Assembly (NCBI GenBank): GCA_017551215.1
Contig: JAFZMA010000071.1
Coordinates: forward strand, 1-6,764
DNA from: Bacteroidales bacterium
GTDB taxonomy: Bacteria > Bacteroidota > Bacteroidia > Bacteroidales > UBA932
Length of the DNA: 6,764 bases
Direction: 5' to 3'
Shown here: positions 1 through 6,569 of the stretch, piece by piece
How the letters are laid out: each line of letters starts with the position of its first letter
Position numbering within the stretch: position 1 is the first letter of the stretch
Notes under the pieces: model-generated
The model's input: only the letters and a program-made list of their open reading frames with translations
Told to the model about the DNA's origin: nothing
Database searches by the model: none
Translations under genes and position numbers: made by a program

Positions 1-359
1 ACTGAAGCGAAGGTTCCATCGCCGAAGAAAATTTTTCTCTTGCGGTAGATGATGTGCTTCTGCAGGTAATAGGAGAGGCTCTCGGATGTGCAGAAATACT
101 TCTGTGAATCCGGTATCTTGATTCTCTGCTCAGCGCACAGCTGGAAGAATGCGTCTATGGTTCCCTTGGAGGTGAAAACTATTGCAGTGTAATCCGGGAT
201 GTTTACTTTCTGTGTCCTGAACTCCCTGAGAGTCAGGGGAATCATACTGAAGAAAGGACGGAAGTCAATCTTTACCCCGTATTTCTTTATGAGATTGGCA
301 TAATGCGGATTTGCACTGGCGACGCCAGGCTGCGCTATAAGTATTTTGCTTATCTTCAT
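1..359 (-). CDS. hemD: Uroporphyrinogen-III synthase (HemD), N-terminal part, cut by window edge
   Basis: About 119 N-terminal residues are visible, starting MKISKILIAQPG at an ATG at 359-357; the rest lies beyond the left edge. I recognise the Bacteroidota form of HemD from the opening (K)ILIAQP, the central KKYGVKIDFRPF, then TLREFRTQKVNIPDYTAIVF, TSKGTIDAFFQLC, and KYFCTSES followed by YLQKHIIYRKRKIFFG. The family converts hydroxymethylbilane to uroporphyrinogen III in the cytoplasm by closing the ring with inversion of ring D, on the way to heme, siroheme or corrinoids. The start overlaps the stop of the upstream DUF4271 gene in an ATGA, so the two are probably translationally coupled and co-transcribed. 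Many Bacteroidales have incomplete heme pathways, so the actual product in this organism cannot be judged here. Family assignment is from remembered sequence similarity. Confidence 0.85.
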   Translation of the reverse strand, partial: MKISKILIAQPGVASANPHYANLIKKYGVKIDFRPFFSMIPLTLREFRTQKVNIPDYTAIVFTSKGTIDAFFQLCAEQRIKIPDSQKYFCTSESLSYYLQKHIIYRKRKIFFGDGTFAS

Positions 360-910
360 TCTACAAATAATCTAATCAGCAGAACAGCGGGTAGCAGTTC
401 GAGGGTGCAAATGTACAAAATGTAGAAAAAAACAGAAAAATTGTTTTTGAAAATCACCTTTGTCTCCATCACCAGATACAAAATGACAGGGATGGCGCAC
501 AGGGCTGACAGATAGATATTTATGCGTGCCAAAAACAGCATCGCTGAGGCTGGAATAATGTAATTTATGCCCATCCTGCCTATAAATGTAAAGACCGTTG
601 TGCGGTTCACATAATCCAGAAGGAACCTAAAGCAGTATTTTACAGTCAGATAGGCGATGCTTCCAATCAGTATCCAGGCAAATGTCCTCTGCGATGGGGT
701 TACGGTAAACAGGGCGGCCGGATACAGGAAAAGGGCCGTTATGTTCCGCCCCTGGCGCAGAGTGAGATCGCTGTCAACCTCCTCCTGTCGCTTGAGAAGA
801 AAGAAGGCCCACGCACTGCGATACAGCCCTTCCAGAATTCTTTCCGTTGCCGCCAGAAAGAACACCACAAGGACAATCACTATGCCCATATCCACATAAC
901 GGTCTAACAT
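356..910 (-). CDS. DUF4271 family multi-pass membrane protein
   Basis: A 184-aa, strongly hydrophobic protein with about six predicted membrane segments at roughly residues 8-24, 56-72, 76-98, 106-128, 131-147 and 157-182, judged by eye. The C-terminal stretch FYILYICTLELLPAVLLIRL matches the conserved end of the DUF4271 family, which is found in Bacteroidota. No catalytic motif is visible and the family's function is unknown to me. The ATG at 910-908 lies 4 nt after the stop of the SUI1 gene, and the TGA stop overlaps the hemD start (ATGA), so it is the middle gene of a tightly packed three-gene unit. A DUF4271 gene beside hemD is an arrangement I recall from other Bacteroidales, which supports both calls. 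It is slightly shorter than the roughly 200-220 aa I remember for the family, but appears complete. Confidence 0.8.
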   Translation of the reverse strand: MLDRYVDMGIVIVLVVFFLAATERILEGLYRSAWAFFLLKRQEEVDSDLTLRQGRNITALFLYPAALFTVTPSQRTFAWILIGSIAYLTVKYCFRFLLDYVNRTTVFTFIGRMGINYIIPASAMLFLARINIYLSALCAIPVILYLVMETKVIFKNNFSVFFYILYICTLELLPAVLLIRLFVE

Positions 911-914
911 ACTG

Positions 915-1262
915 TCAGTTTCCTCTCTTGGCCTTGTAGCCGTCCTGAGTCAGCAGGGCCACTACCTTGTCTCTGAAATCTCCCTGGATGATGATTTCCC
1001 CGTCCTTGACACTGCCGCCAACGCCGCATTTTGTCTTGAGCTTTTTGCCCAGCGCGGTAAGGTCGTCATCGCTGCCGATGAATCCCTTAACCAGCGTTAC
1101 CTGTTTGCCGGCTCTTCCGCTGCGGTCTATTGCCACTATGAGCTTCTGCTTTTCCGCAGGGAGCGTGGCTGTCTCTTCCTCCATCGCTGAGGATTCATAT
1201 TTGAAGTCAGGGTTTGTGGAAAAGACCACGCCGTCTCTCTTTTTCCAGTCGTTCTTGGCCAT
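915..1262 (-). CDS. yciH: SUI1/YciH-family translation initiation factor
   Basis: A 115-aa protein starting MAKNDWKKRDGVVFSTNPDF. The SUI1 fold signature fills the C-terminal two thirds: IDRSGRAGKQVTLVKGF at about 45-61, LGKKLKTKCGVGGSVKDG at 71-88 and IIIQGDFRDKV at 90-100, ending GYKAKRGN. The family corresponds to eukaryotic eIF1 and E. coli YciH, which act on the small ribosomal subunit and influence start-codon or initiator-tRNA fidelity; the bacterial role is less settled. An in-frame ATG nine codons upstream (1289) is open, but I prefer 1262: homologous proteins begin MAKND/MKKNDW, and the upstream codons overlap the probable promoter box. There is no clear Shine-Dalgarno sequence, as is usual in Bacteroidota. 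It is the first gene of the SUI1-DUF4271-hemD unit. Confidence 0.9.
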   Translation of the reverse strand: MAKNDWKKRDGVVFSTNPDFKYESSAMEEETATLPAEKQKLIVAIDRSGRAGKQVTLVKGFIGSDDDLTALGKKLKTKCGVGGSVKDGEIIIQGDFRDKVVALLTQDGYKAKRGN

Positions 1263-1286
1263 AACTTGTACTTTGCTTTGCGGGTG

Positions 1287-1316
1287 CAAAGATAATGCAA
1301 ACCGAGCGATAACAAG
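1287..1316 (-). promoter_or_regulatory. Probable Bacteroidota promoter for the SUI1-DUF4271-hemD unit
   Basis: Read on the minus strand, 1294-1287 is TATCTTTG, an exact match to the Bacteroidota -7 box TAnnTTTG. About 18 nt upstream, CTTG/TTG at 1316-1313 could serve as a weak -33 element (consensus TTTG). Initiation a few bases downstream would leave a leader of about 20 nt before the ATG at 1262. The box lies inside the palindromic repeat described separately, so the repeat may carry the promoter. No transcript data are available here. Confidence 0.5.
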
Positions 1317-1382
1317 CTTGCTTGGTTATCCGAGGTGCCGCTTATCTTGCGAACTCAAAGAGGAGAAAGATAATGCAAACCG
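1288..1382. repeat. Imperfect palindromic repeat unit plus second copy of its 17-bp edge
   Basis: AAAGATAATGCAAACCG occurs twice, at 1288-1304 and 1366-1382, 78 bp apart and identical. The first copy begins an imperfect palindrome to about 1350: AAGATAA (1289-1295) is complementary to TTATCTT (1342-1348), GATAA (1308-1312) to TTATC (1326-1330), and CAAG (1313-1316) to CTTG (1321-1324), around the core AAGCTTGCTTG. I recall similar sequences (GATAATGCAAACCGAG followed by AGCTTGCTT) scattered between genes in Bacteroides and Prevotella, so this is probably a dispersed intergenic repeat family; that is memory, not a search. Copy 2 has changed the -7 box to TATCTTTC and probably lacks promoter activity. 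Confidence 0.65.
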
Positions 1383-1411
1383 GGGAGAGTGCATATTAAG
1401 GCAGAAAAGAT

Positions 1412-1419
1412 TACCTTTG
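1412..1419 (+). promoter_or_regulatory. Candidate -7 promoter box for the DUF2723 gene
   Basis: TACCTTTG matches the Bacteroidota -7 consensus TAnnTTTG exactly and lies 30 nt before the ATG at 1450, leaving a short leader. No good -33 TTTG is seen 19-21 nt upstream, so the site is weaker on paper than its divergent partner. The leader carries AAAGGAAA at about 1431-1438, too far from the start (about 12 nt) to be a convincing Shine-Dalgarno sequence. Confidence 0.45.
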
Positions 1420-1449
1420 TCGGATATACGAAAGGAAATTAAGTTACAG

Positions 1450-4400
1450 ATGGAAATAAAGAAATTCAACAAGCTCAACAACATTGTGGCGGTAGTGGTT
1501 CTGGCGGTTGCTTCGTTCACCTACCTTTCCACGATTGAGCCCACGGTCAGTTTCTGGGACTGCGGCGAGTTCATAGCTTCTTCATATAAACTGGAGGTGG
1601 GTCACCCTCCTGGAAACCCTACGTTCCAGGTGATTGCACGCTTCTTTACAATTTTTGCGGACAAGGAGCATGCGGCCATGATGGTGAATGCTATGAGTGC
1701 AATCTGTTCCGCGCTAACCATAATGCTTCTCTATCTGACGATTGTCCATCTGGCACGCCGTCTCATGGAAAAGAAAAGGGAGCTTGCTTCCGCTTCTGAG
1801 ATGGATGGCGGATCGGCCCTTAAGCTTCTGGGCAGCGGAGTTGTTGGAGCGCTGGCTTACTGCTGGTCTGACACGTTCTGGTTCTCGGCGGTGGAGGGAG
1901 AGGTTTATGCCATGAGTTCCCTTGCCACGGCGGTGGTGTTCTGGGCCATGCTCAAGTGGGAGGAGAAGGCAGATCAGCCTTACGCCAACCGCTGGCTTGT
2001 GCTGATTGCCTTTGTAATGGGACTTTCCATTGGTGTCCACCTGTTGAACCTTCTTACCATTCCGGCGTTGGGAATGCTGTACTACTTCCGCAAGTGCAAG
2101 ATTTCCAAATGGGGAGCGTGGAAAGCGTTCTTTGTTTCCTGCTTCATTCTGATACTCATCAATTGGATAATCATACCTTATCTTCCGTCTTTGTCTGCGT
2201 TCGTAGACAGGATATTCGTGAACGGTTTCCATCTGCCTAAGAACAGTGGCGCGGCATTCTTTGTGCTGCTGATCATCGGCCTGTGCTTCTGGGGTGCATA
2301 CCATTCCTACAAGAGCGGCAAGGCACTGTGGAACAACGTGTTCCTCTGCACTCTGGCTATCATAATCGGATACTCCCTGTTTGCAGTTACGGTAATAAGG
2401 TCTTCCGTTAACACTCCTACAAACGAGTATCAGCCGGACAATCCTTACACGCTGGTAAGGTACCTTGCCAGAGAGCAGTACGGTTCCGCTCCTCTGCTGT
2501 ACGGCCAGACATACAAGTCCCGCATGAAAGACGTGGAGACCCCGTCCTACTATAACTACGACAATGCTAAAGGCAAGTACGTCCGTTTGGACGGTCCTGC
2601 CCAGCCGGTTTACGGAGACAAGGTACTGTTCCCAAGAATGTGGTCCAACGGTTCAGACGGCTCATACGAAAGATTCTATTCTCTCTATACAGACGGAAAA
2701 AGGACAGGTCCTAACAATGCTCCGTCCTCTGCCGCAAACATCCGGTATCTCTTTGGCTATCAGCTGAATTTCATGTACTGGAGGTATTTCTTCTGGAACT
2801 TTGTCGGGCGTCAGAACGATCTTCACGCATCTGTTCCGGGAGATATCTACAAGGGTAACTGGGAGAGCGGAATCGGCTTCATAGACAGGGCGCATCTCGG
2901 AGATCAGTCGGAGGGTCCGGACTACATAGTCAACAGCCGCGCAAAGAACCACTTCTACTTCCTGCCTCTGCTGCTGGGACTCATCGGTTTCATCTATCAG
3001 ATCATTCACGACAAGCAGAACGTTCTGGTTACATTCCTGCTGTTCTTCCTCACTGGCATTGCGGTGGTGCTCTATCTGAACCAGCCGCCTTATCAGCCAA
3101 GAGAGAGGGACTATGCCTACGCCGGCTCATTCTATGCCTTCACAATCTGGATCGGCTTTGCTGTTCTTTGGCTCGGCGATGTGATTGAAAAGGCCGTCAA
3201 GGGGAAGAAACTGGCATCGGCCGTGATAGCCACCCTGCTCTGCTTGCTGGTTCCCGTGCAGATGGTTTCCCAGACTTGGGACGACCACGACCGCAGCGGC
3301 AGATACACATGCCACGATCTGGCCTACAACTATCTGATCGGCCTGGACAAGAACGCCATCCTTGTCACTCACGGAGACAACGATACCTTCCCTCTGTGGT
3401 ACATCCAGGAGGTTGAGGGCGTGCGTACAGATGTTCGTATAATGAACACGTCTCTGCTTGGAACGGACTGGTACATAGACCAGATGAAATGCAGGCAGTA
3501 CGAGAGTGATCCCGTTCCGTTTACTTTGGAGAAGAAGGATTACTACTACGGCAAGAACGACTTTGTTCCGGTTACGGACTACATCAAGGATACGGTCATG
3601 GGCAGCGAACTCATACGCGTGCTCAAGGATCCTACGGTAACCCTTCGGATGGGAGATGGTAAGAGCCATAACCTCATAGTGGGTCACCATTACAAGATTG
3701 CCGTGGATAAGGAGAACGTGAAGAAGTACGGCATTGTATTCCCGAAGGATTACGACAAGATTCCGGACGAGATACAGTTGAACATTCCGGACAAAGTTAC
3801 CAGCATAGACAAGACATCGCTTATGATGCTGGACCTTCTGGCTCACTACAAATGGGACCGTCCGCTGTATGTTCTCCAGAGGGGGGGAGACATCAATATA
3901 GGCATCAAGGATTACTTGCAGTACGACGGCTTCGGCTACAAGTTCGTTCCAATAAAGAGCAACACGGGATTCAGCGGAGATTCCATAGAGCAGGCGGTTG
4001 ACGTGGATACCATGTACAACAGGCTTATGAACGTTTACCGTTTCGAGTCTCTGGCCGCTCCTGTGAACATTGATTACCAGAATATATTGACATTCAACGC
4101 CCTGCTTCCGATAAGAGACCTCTTTGCCTACAACGCCAAGTCTCTTGCCCTGAAGGATGAACCGGAGAAGGCTATTGCCGTTCTGGACAAGATGCAGGCC
4201 GTTATGCCGCACAAGAATTTCCCACTGAATTCTTCTCTGTTTTCTTCCGGAAACGATATGGCGGTAATGGATGCCGTGAGCGTTTATCTGGCTTGTGGAG
4301 AGACGGAAAAAGGTCAGGAGCTCGGTGACCGTTTCATAGACGAGACCTTGAAGCACATAACCCTGTTCTCCAAGCCATATCAGGGAGAAATCTTCTCTTG

Positions 4401-4545
4401 GGATAACCTCCAGAAGAACATCTACTACCTAGTTTGGATGTCGGATACCTACAAGGCTGCCGGCCTCACGGATAAGGCCGAGAATCTCCGCAAACAGGCG
4501 GACTCCTACGTCAAGATCTTCACCGGCAAGTCCCTCCCAGAATAA
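1450..4545 (+). CDS. DUF2723/TMEM260-family membrane protein, probable glycosyltransferase
   Basis: A 1031-aa protein starting MEIKKFNKLNN. The frame stays open upstream to about 967, but that part overlaps the SUI1 gene antisense and resembles no protein; the ATG at 1450 directly precedes the conserved N-terminal helix. DUF2723 hallmarks are FWDCGEF (35-41), HPPGNP (52-57), FWFSAVEGEVYAMSS (143-157), NEYQPDNPY (325-333), NQPPYQPRERDYAYAG (544-559), TWDDHDRS (609-616) and GDNDTFPLWY (642-651). About 12 membrane helices lie between residues 11 and 603, with a large loop at 318-500, followed by a soluble C-terminal domain of about 420 residues whose end (about 895-1025) looks helical and TPR-like. 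Human TMEM260, in the same family, is a protein O-mannosyltransferase with a GT-C-like layout. By analogy this protein may use a lipid-linked sugar to modify envelope proteins, the D and E of the first loop being candidate catalytic residues; that is inference. It is probably monocistronic, with a terminator following. Confidence 0.92.
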   Translation: MEIKKFNKLNNIVAVVVLAVASFTYLSTIEPTVSFWDCGEFIASSYKLEVGHPPGNPTFQVIARFFTIFADKEHAAMMVNAMSAICSALTIMLLYLTIVHLARRLMEKKRELASASEMDGGSALKLLGSGVVGALAYCWSDTFWFSAVEGEVYAMSSLATAVVFWAMLKWEEKADQPYANRWLVLIAFVMGLSIGVHLLNLLTIPALGMLYYFRKCKISKWGAWKAFFVSCFILILINWIIIPYLPSLSAFVDRIFVNGFHLPKNSGAAFFVLLIIGLCFWGAYHSYKSGKALWNNVFLCTLAIIIGYSLFAVTVIRSSVNTPTNEYQPDNPYTLVRYLAREQYGSAPLLYGQTYKSRMKDVETPSYYNYDNAKGKYVRLDGPAQPVYGDKVLFPRMWSNGSDGSYERFYSLYTDGKRTGPNNAPSSAANIRYLFGYQLNFMYWRYFFWNFVGRQNDLHASVPGDIYKGNWESGIGFIDRAHLGDQSEGPDYIVNSRAKNHFYFLPLLLGLIGFIYQIIHDKQNVLVTFLLFFLTGIAVVLYLNQPPYQPRERDYAYAGSFYAFTIWIGFAVLWLGDVIEKAVKGKKLASAVIATLLCLLVPVQMVSQTWDDHDRSGRYTCHDLAYNYLIGLDKNAILVTHGDNDTFPLWYIQEVEGVRTDVRIMNTSLLGTDWYIDQMKCRQYESDPVPFTLEKKDYYYGKNDFVPVTDYIKDTVMGSELIRVLKDPTVTLRMGDGKSHNLIVGHHYKIAVDKENVKKYGIVFPKDYDKIPDEIQLNIPDKVTSIDKTSLMMLDLLAHYKWDRPLYVLQRGGDINIGIKDYLQYDGFGYKFVPIKSNTGFSGDSIEQAVDVDTMYNRLMNVYRFESLAAPVNIDYQNILTFNALLPIRDLFAYNAKSLALKDEPEKAIAVLDKMQAVMPHKNFPLNSSLFSSGNDMAVMDAVSVYLACGETEKGQELGDRFIDETLKHITLFSKPYQGEIFSWDNLQKNIYYLVWMSDTYKAAGLTDKAENLRKQADSYVKIFTGKSLPE

Positions 4546-4581
4546 TGCGTGGCGGCTAGTTGCTTGAATTTCAATCGTTTG

Positions 4582-4623
4582 AATATGTGGCCCTGTGGCA
4601 AAAACGGCGCAGGGCCATATATT
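4582..4623 (+). terminator. Hairpin terminator after the DUF2723 gene
   Basis: TGGCCCTG (4588-4595) is fully complementary to CAGGGCCA (4610-4617). The stem extends outward through one G-T wobble and A/T pairs to 4582/4623, giving about 14 bp around a 14-nt loop. It starts 37 nt after the TAA. The tail (TATATCT) is only weakly T-rich. Because the outer stem is A/T-symmetric, it could also stop transcription arriving from the minus strand. Confidence 0.6.
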
Positions 4624-4723
4624 TATATCTCTGACCCTCAGCTCCTTACCCGCCCTATACGCATGCTAATATTTTGAAGCCCCCTGTAAATCAATACGTT
4701 GCGTGCTACCATCGCCTCTGTAT

Positions 4724-4826
4724 CGGAAGGGCCGCAAGCCTTTTCAGATGCCTTCCGCTACGCTCATCCCTCCCACTTCGCTGTGCTCGTGGGCCCCTCC
4801 CGTTCATGTGGCCACGGGCGGCCACA
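4724..4826. repeat. GC-rich spacer with three consecutive hairpins, no gene seen
   Basis: Three stem-loops can be drawn: CGGAAGG (4724-4730) with CCTTCCG (4751-4757); CCCAC (4772-4776) with GTGGG (4789-4793); and TGTGGCC (4807-4813) with GGCCACA (4820-4826). The stretch also holds two related pieces, CTTCCGCTACGCTCATCCCTCC and CTTCGCTGTGCTCGTGGG..CCTCC, suggesting old tandem duplication. Open frames crossing it on both strands look like low-complexity Arg/Gly/Ala-rich sequence with no recognisable domain, so I do not call a gene. The remaining spacer (4624-4723 and 4955-5000) shows nothing I can name. Confidence 0.5.
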
Positions 4827-4860
4827 GGCCCTTGAAAAGCCTTTCGCCCTTCCTTTTTCC

Positions 4861-4954
4861 GCTCCACTGACGCCGTCGTCCCAAAATCATGGACGACGGG
4901 AGCGTTTAAGCCCGTTTTTGCTCCCGTCGGCACACAAACTGGGACGACAGGAGC
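4861..4954. repeat. Cluster of GGACGACGGGAGC copies in alternating orientation
   Basis: The unit GGACGACGGGAGC is found complete on plus at 4891-4903 and, with one change (GGACGACAGGAGC), on plus at 4942-4954. Its GCTCCCGTCG end lies on plus at 4920-4929, meaning a minus-oriented partial copy. A further minus-oriented copy, split by extra bases, spans 4861-4881 (GCTCC, then CCGTCGTCC). Adjacent copies can pair: 4873-4881 with 4891-4899 (9 bp, 9-nt loop), or 4894-4903 with 4920-4929 (10 bp, 16-nt loop). These two folds share bases and exclude each other. No T-tract follows either stem on either strand, so a standard intrinsic terminator is not obvious, although the position downstream of the LuxE-like gene would fit transcript end protection. 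Confidence 0.6.
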
Positions 4955-5000
4955 ACTTGCCCTTGGGAAACCTACTCGGTTCTTCTTGTAATGCGGTACG

Positions 5001-6491
5001 TTACTCTTGAATGAGCATGTTGCAGCCGCGGAGTTCTGAGTTTTGGATGCGGCCGTCCACCGTGAATGGAGGATGGATGCTTTCTTGGAAGGCATTGTTC
5101 ATCGCTGAGCTGTAAAAGATACGGCCCATGTCCTCCGTTTCTATAAAGCAGCAGGAGTAAATGTTTGCAAGGTCAATGATGTTCAGTCCTCCTTCAACAA
5201 AACGTTTGATGTTAGGGCTTTGTATGCCTTCTTCAAGGAAGCTACACTCGTTGTGGGCTTGATTGCCCTCATTCTGGCATGTTACAGGAGTTGCATCCGG
5301 AGTCGAAAACACCTTGAACGGGTCTTGAAGATCCCGCGCAAGTACCCTCATCCATGGCGGAGTTAGAAATACGCCTTCTTCTAAAATTTGGTTGTCGCCT
5401 AGAATGTGGTTGTTGCCGGAGTAGGCCTGTGAAAGGAGTTCGCACATTCCGTACTCGGAATCTATGCGTGCAGAGACAAAGCCTTCTCTTAGGCGCTTGT
5501 GAAGTTCCTCTCTGGATAGTTCTTCTCCACGGCCCTTCATGCCGCCCGTTTCAATGATGACCACATCTCTGAACAAAGTCTCACGTTCCTCTGCGTCAGG
5601 CATTTGCTCTGCAACAAACTTTGCAAAGTCCAGCAACGCAAAGCTTACTCCCAGCAGAATAGTTTTCCTATGAACGTTACAAAGATGATCTTCCTGTAAA
5701 AAGCCATTATTTGATAAACCGTTCTGTGAGACTTCTTTCAAAACACTACTTTGCGGAAGATCACATTTTAGGTAATTGTTTTGAGCGCAGTTATCTTGGA
5801 TGTGTCCTTCTTTGAAATGTGATTCGGTTTGGAAATAGTTGCGGTTAAGGGCCTTGAGGGTTTGCAATAAGCGGGCGTGGTCATAGAGGAAGAAACCACC
5901 TTCTGCTCCGTGCCGTTTTGTCTCAGCGATGAGCTTGTCTGCCATGTAGACGAGGGACGAGCCTTTGCGCTCTAGATAGGAAGGCAGAAGTGCCAGGAGG
6001 TTGTAAGAGCCGCTCTCTCCGTAAATCCTCCGGAACCCCTCCATGAAACTCCGCTCGTAAATCTCTGGCTCAGCTATCAAATGACGGCTTGGAACCATTC
6101 CCGTAGTCGCGCTTGATGTGAATATCAATGAACATTCCCGAACACGCTCTGACTCTTCAGAGAAAGCTCCGTTCTCCAGTCTCTTTTGGAGTTCCGTAGC
6201 CCTCTGTCCACGGTCCCCATTGTTTTGGGAACCCGGATCAGAATATATGATACGCGATTTGAAAAGCTGGATTGGGAGGAACGGGATTTCCTCAATGGAA
6301 GCGGGGTGGAAGTTTCCTTTCCCGATGAGTTCAAGGTATTCGCGGTAGACAGCGCAGTGCTCTCTCTGGAACTCAAAGGCTTTCAGCGCCAGAGCGTTGA
6401 ACTCCTCAACAACACCCTCGTCACTCCGTATAACGGTCCCGCTCTTTTCTCCAAGAGAGAAAACTTGTTGTATGTACTCTTGAACGTTCAT
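5001..6491 (-). CDS. LuxE-family acyl-protein synthetase with several in-frame insertions
   Basis: A 496-aa protein starting MNVQEYIQQVFSL at 6491 and ending in TAA. LuxE-family features are EEIPFLPIQLFKS (67-79), the nucleotide-binding loop FTSSATTG (124-131), LLALLPSYLERKGSSLVYM (165-183), LLGVSFALLDFA (279-290), VIIETGGMKGRGEELSREEL (311-330), SEYGMCELLSQAYS (345-358), PPWMRVLARDLQDPF (378-392), NIIDLANIYSCCFIETEDMG (437-456) and GRIQNSELRGCNM (480-492). LuxE enzymes activate a fatty acid as acyl-AMP and hold it as a thioester for transfer; Bacteroidota members usually have about 325 aa and unknown substrates. The excess here sits between conserved blocks, at about 84-119, 219-274, 358-373, 397-433 and 462-474. 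These stretches are polar, Asn/Gln-rich and, in the largest, richer in A/T codons. The frame is unbroken and the blocks intact, so an active enzyme is plausible. The GH3-family gene upstream is co-directional, 97 bp away. Confidence 0.85.
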   Translation of the reverse strand: MNVQEYIQQVFSLGEKSGTVIRSDEGVVEEFNALALKAFEFQREHCAVYREYLELIGKGNFHPASIEEIPFLPIQLFKSRIIYSDPGSQNNGDRGQRATELQKRLENGAFSEESERVRECSLIFTSSATTGMVPSRHLIAEPEIYERSFMEGFRRIYGESGSYNLLALLPSYLERKGSSLVYMADKLIAETKRHGAEGGFFLYDHARLLQTLKALNRNYFQTESHFKEGHIQDNCAQNNYLKCDLPQSSVLKEVSQNGLSNNGFLQEDHLCNVHRKTILLGVSFALLDFAKFVAEQMPDAEERETLFRDVVIIETGGMKGRGEELSREELHKRLREGFVSARIDSEYGMCELLSQAYSGNNHILGDNQILEEGVFLTPPWMRVLARDLQDPFKVFSTPDATPVTCQNEGNQAHNECSFLEEGIQSPNIKRFVEGGLNIIDLANIYSCCFIETEDMGRIFYSSAMNNAFQESIHPPFTVDGRIQNSELRGCNMLIQE

Positions 6492-6569
6492 CTATTCTTT
6501 CTTCCTTTTCTCAGCGATATCCATTCCCTCTGTACCAGGTCTACATGTTTTTCTGCGGACCTGGCTCAT
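6492..6569 (-). CDS. Possible 25-aa basic leader peptide or GH3 read-through segment
   Basis: Minus-strand frame from ATG at 6569 to TAG at 6494-6492, with that TAG directly abutting the LuxE-like ATG (TAGATG). The product starts MSQVRRKTCRPG and ends AEKRKKE, so it is very basic. It lies in the same frame as both the GH3 end and the LuxE-like gene. Reading through the GH3 stop would add eight codons and then this segment. No homology is recognised and most of it comes from the direct repeat, so it may be only spacer. A coupling role through stop-start juxtaposition is inference. Confidence 0.2.
   Translation of the reverse strand: MSQVRRKTCRPGTEGMDIAEKRKKE

Noticed and set aside
1260..1289. 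Upstream ATG at 1289 as the start of the SUI1 protein
   Set aside because: The extra nine residues are not family-like and their codons coincide with the probable promoter box; the MAKND start matches the family.
967..1449. In-frame upstream extension of the DUF2723 gene, which would give a 1192-aa protein
   Set aside because: This part runs antisense through the SUI1 gene, has no resemblance to any protein and crosses the promoter and repeat region. The ATG at 1450 starts right at the conserved N-terminal helix.
1714..2304. 196-codon minus-strand open frame inside the DUF2723 gene
   Set aside because: Low-complexity, Arg/His/Gln-rich translation without motifs, fully covered by the real gene on the other strand.
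3127..4356. 409-codon open frame on the minus strand inside the DUF2723 gene
   Set aside because: It is antisense to a well-conserved protein. Its product has no domain and shows the composition expected from the mirror of biased codons.
4861..4954. CRISPR-like array from the repeated 13-bp units
   Set aside because: The copies alternate in orientation, are too short, have unequal spacing and lack unique spacers of constant length; no cas gene is present.
4706..5095. 129-codon minus-strand frame across the spacer and the 3' end of the LuxE-like gene
   Set aside because: It overlaps the conserved C-terminus of LuxE in another frame, and its spacer part is repeat-derived Arg/Gly-rich sequence without a recognisable domain.
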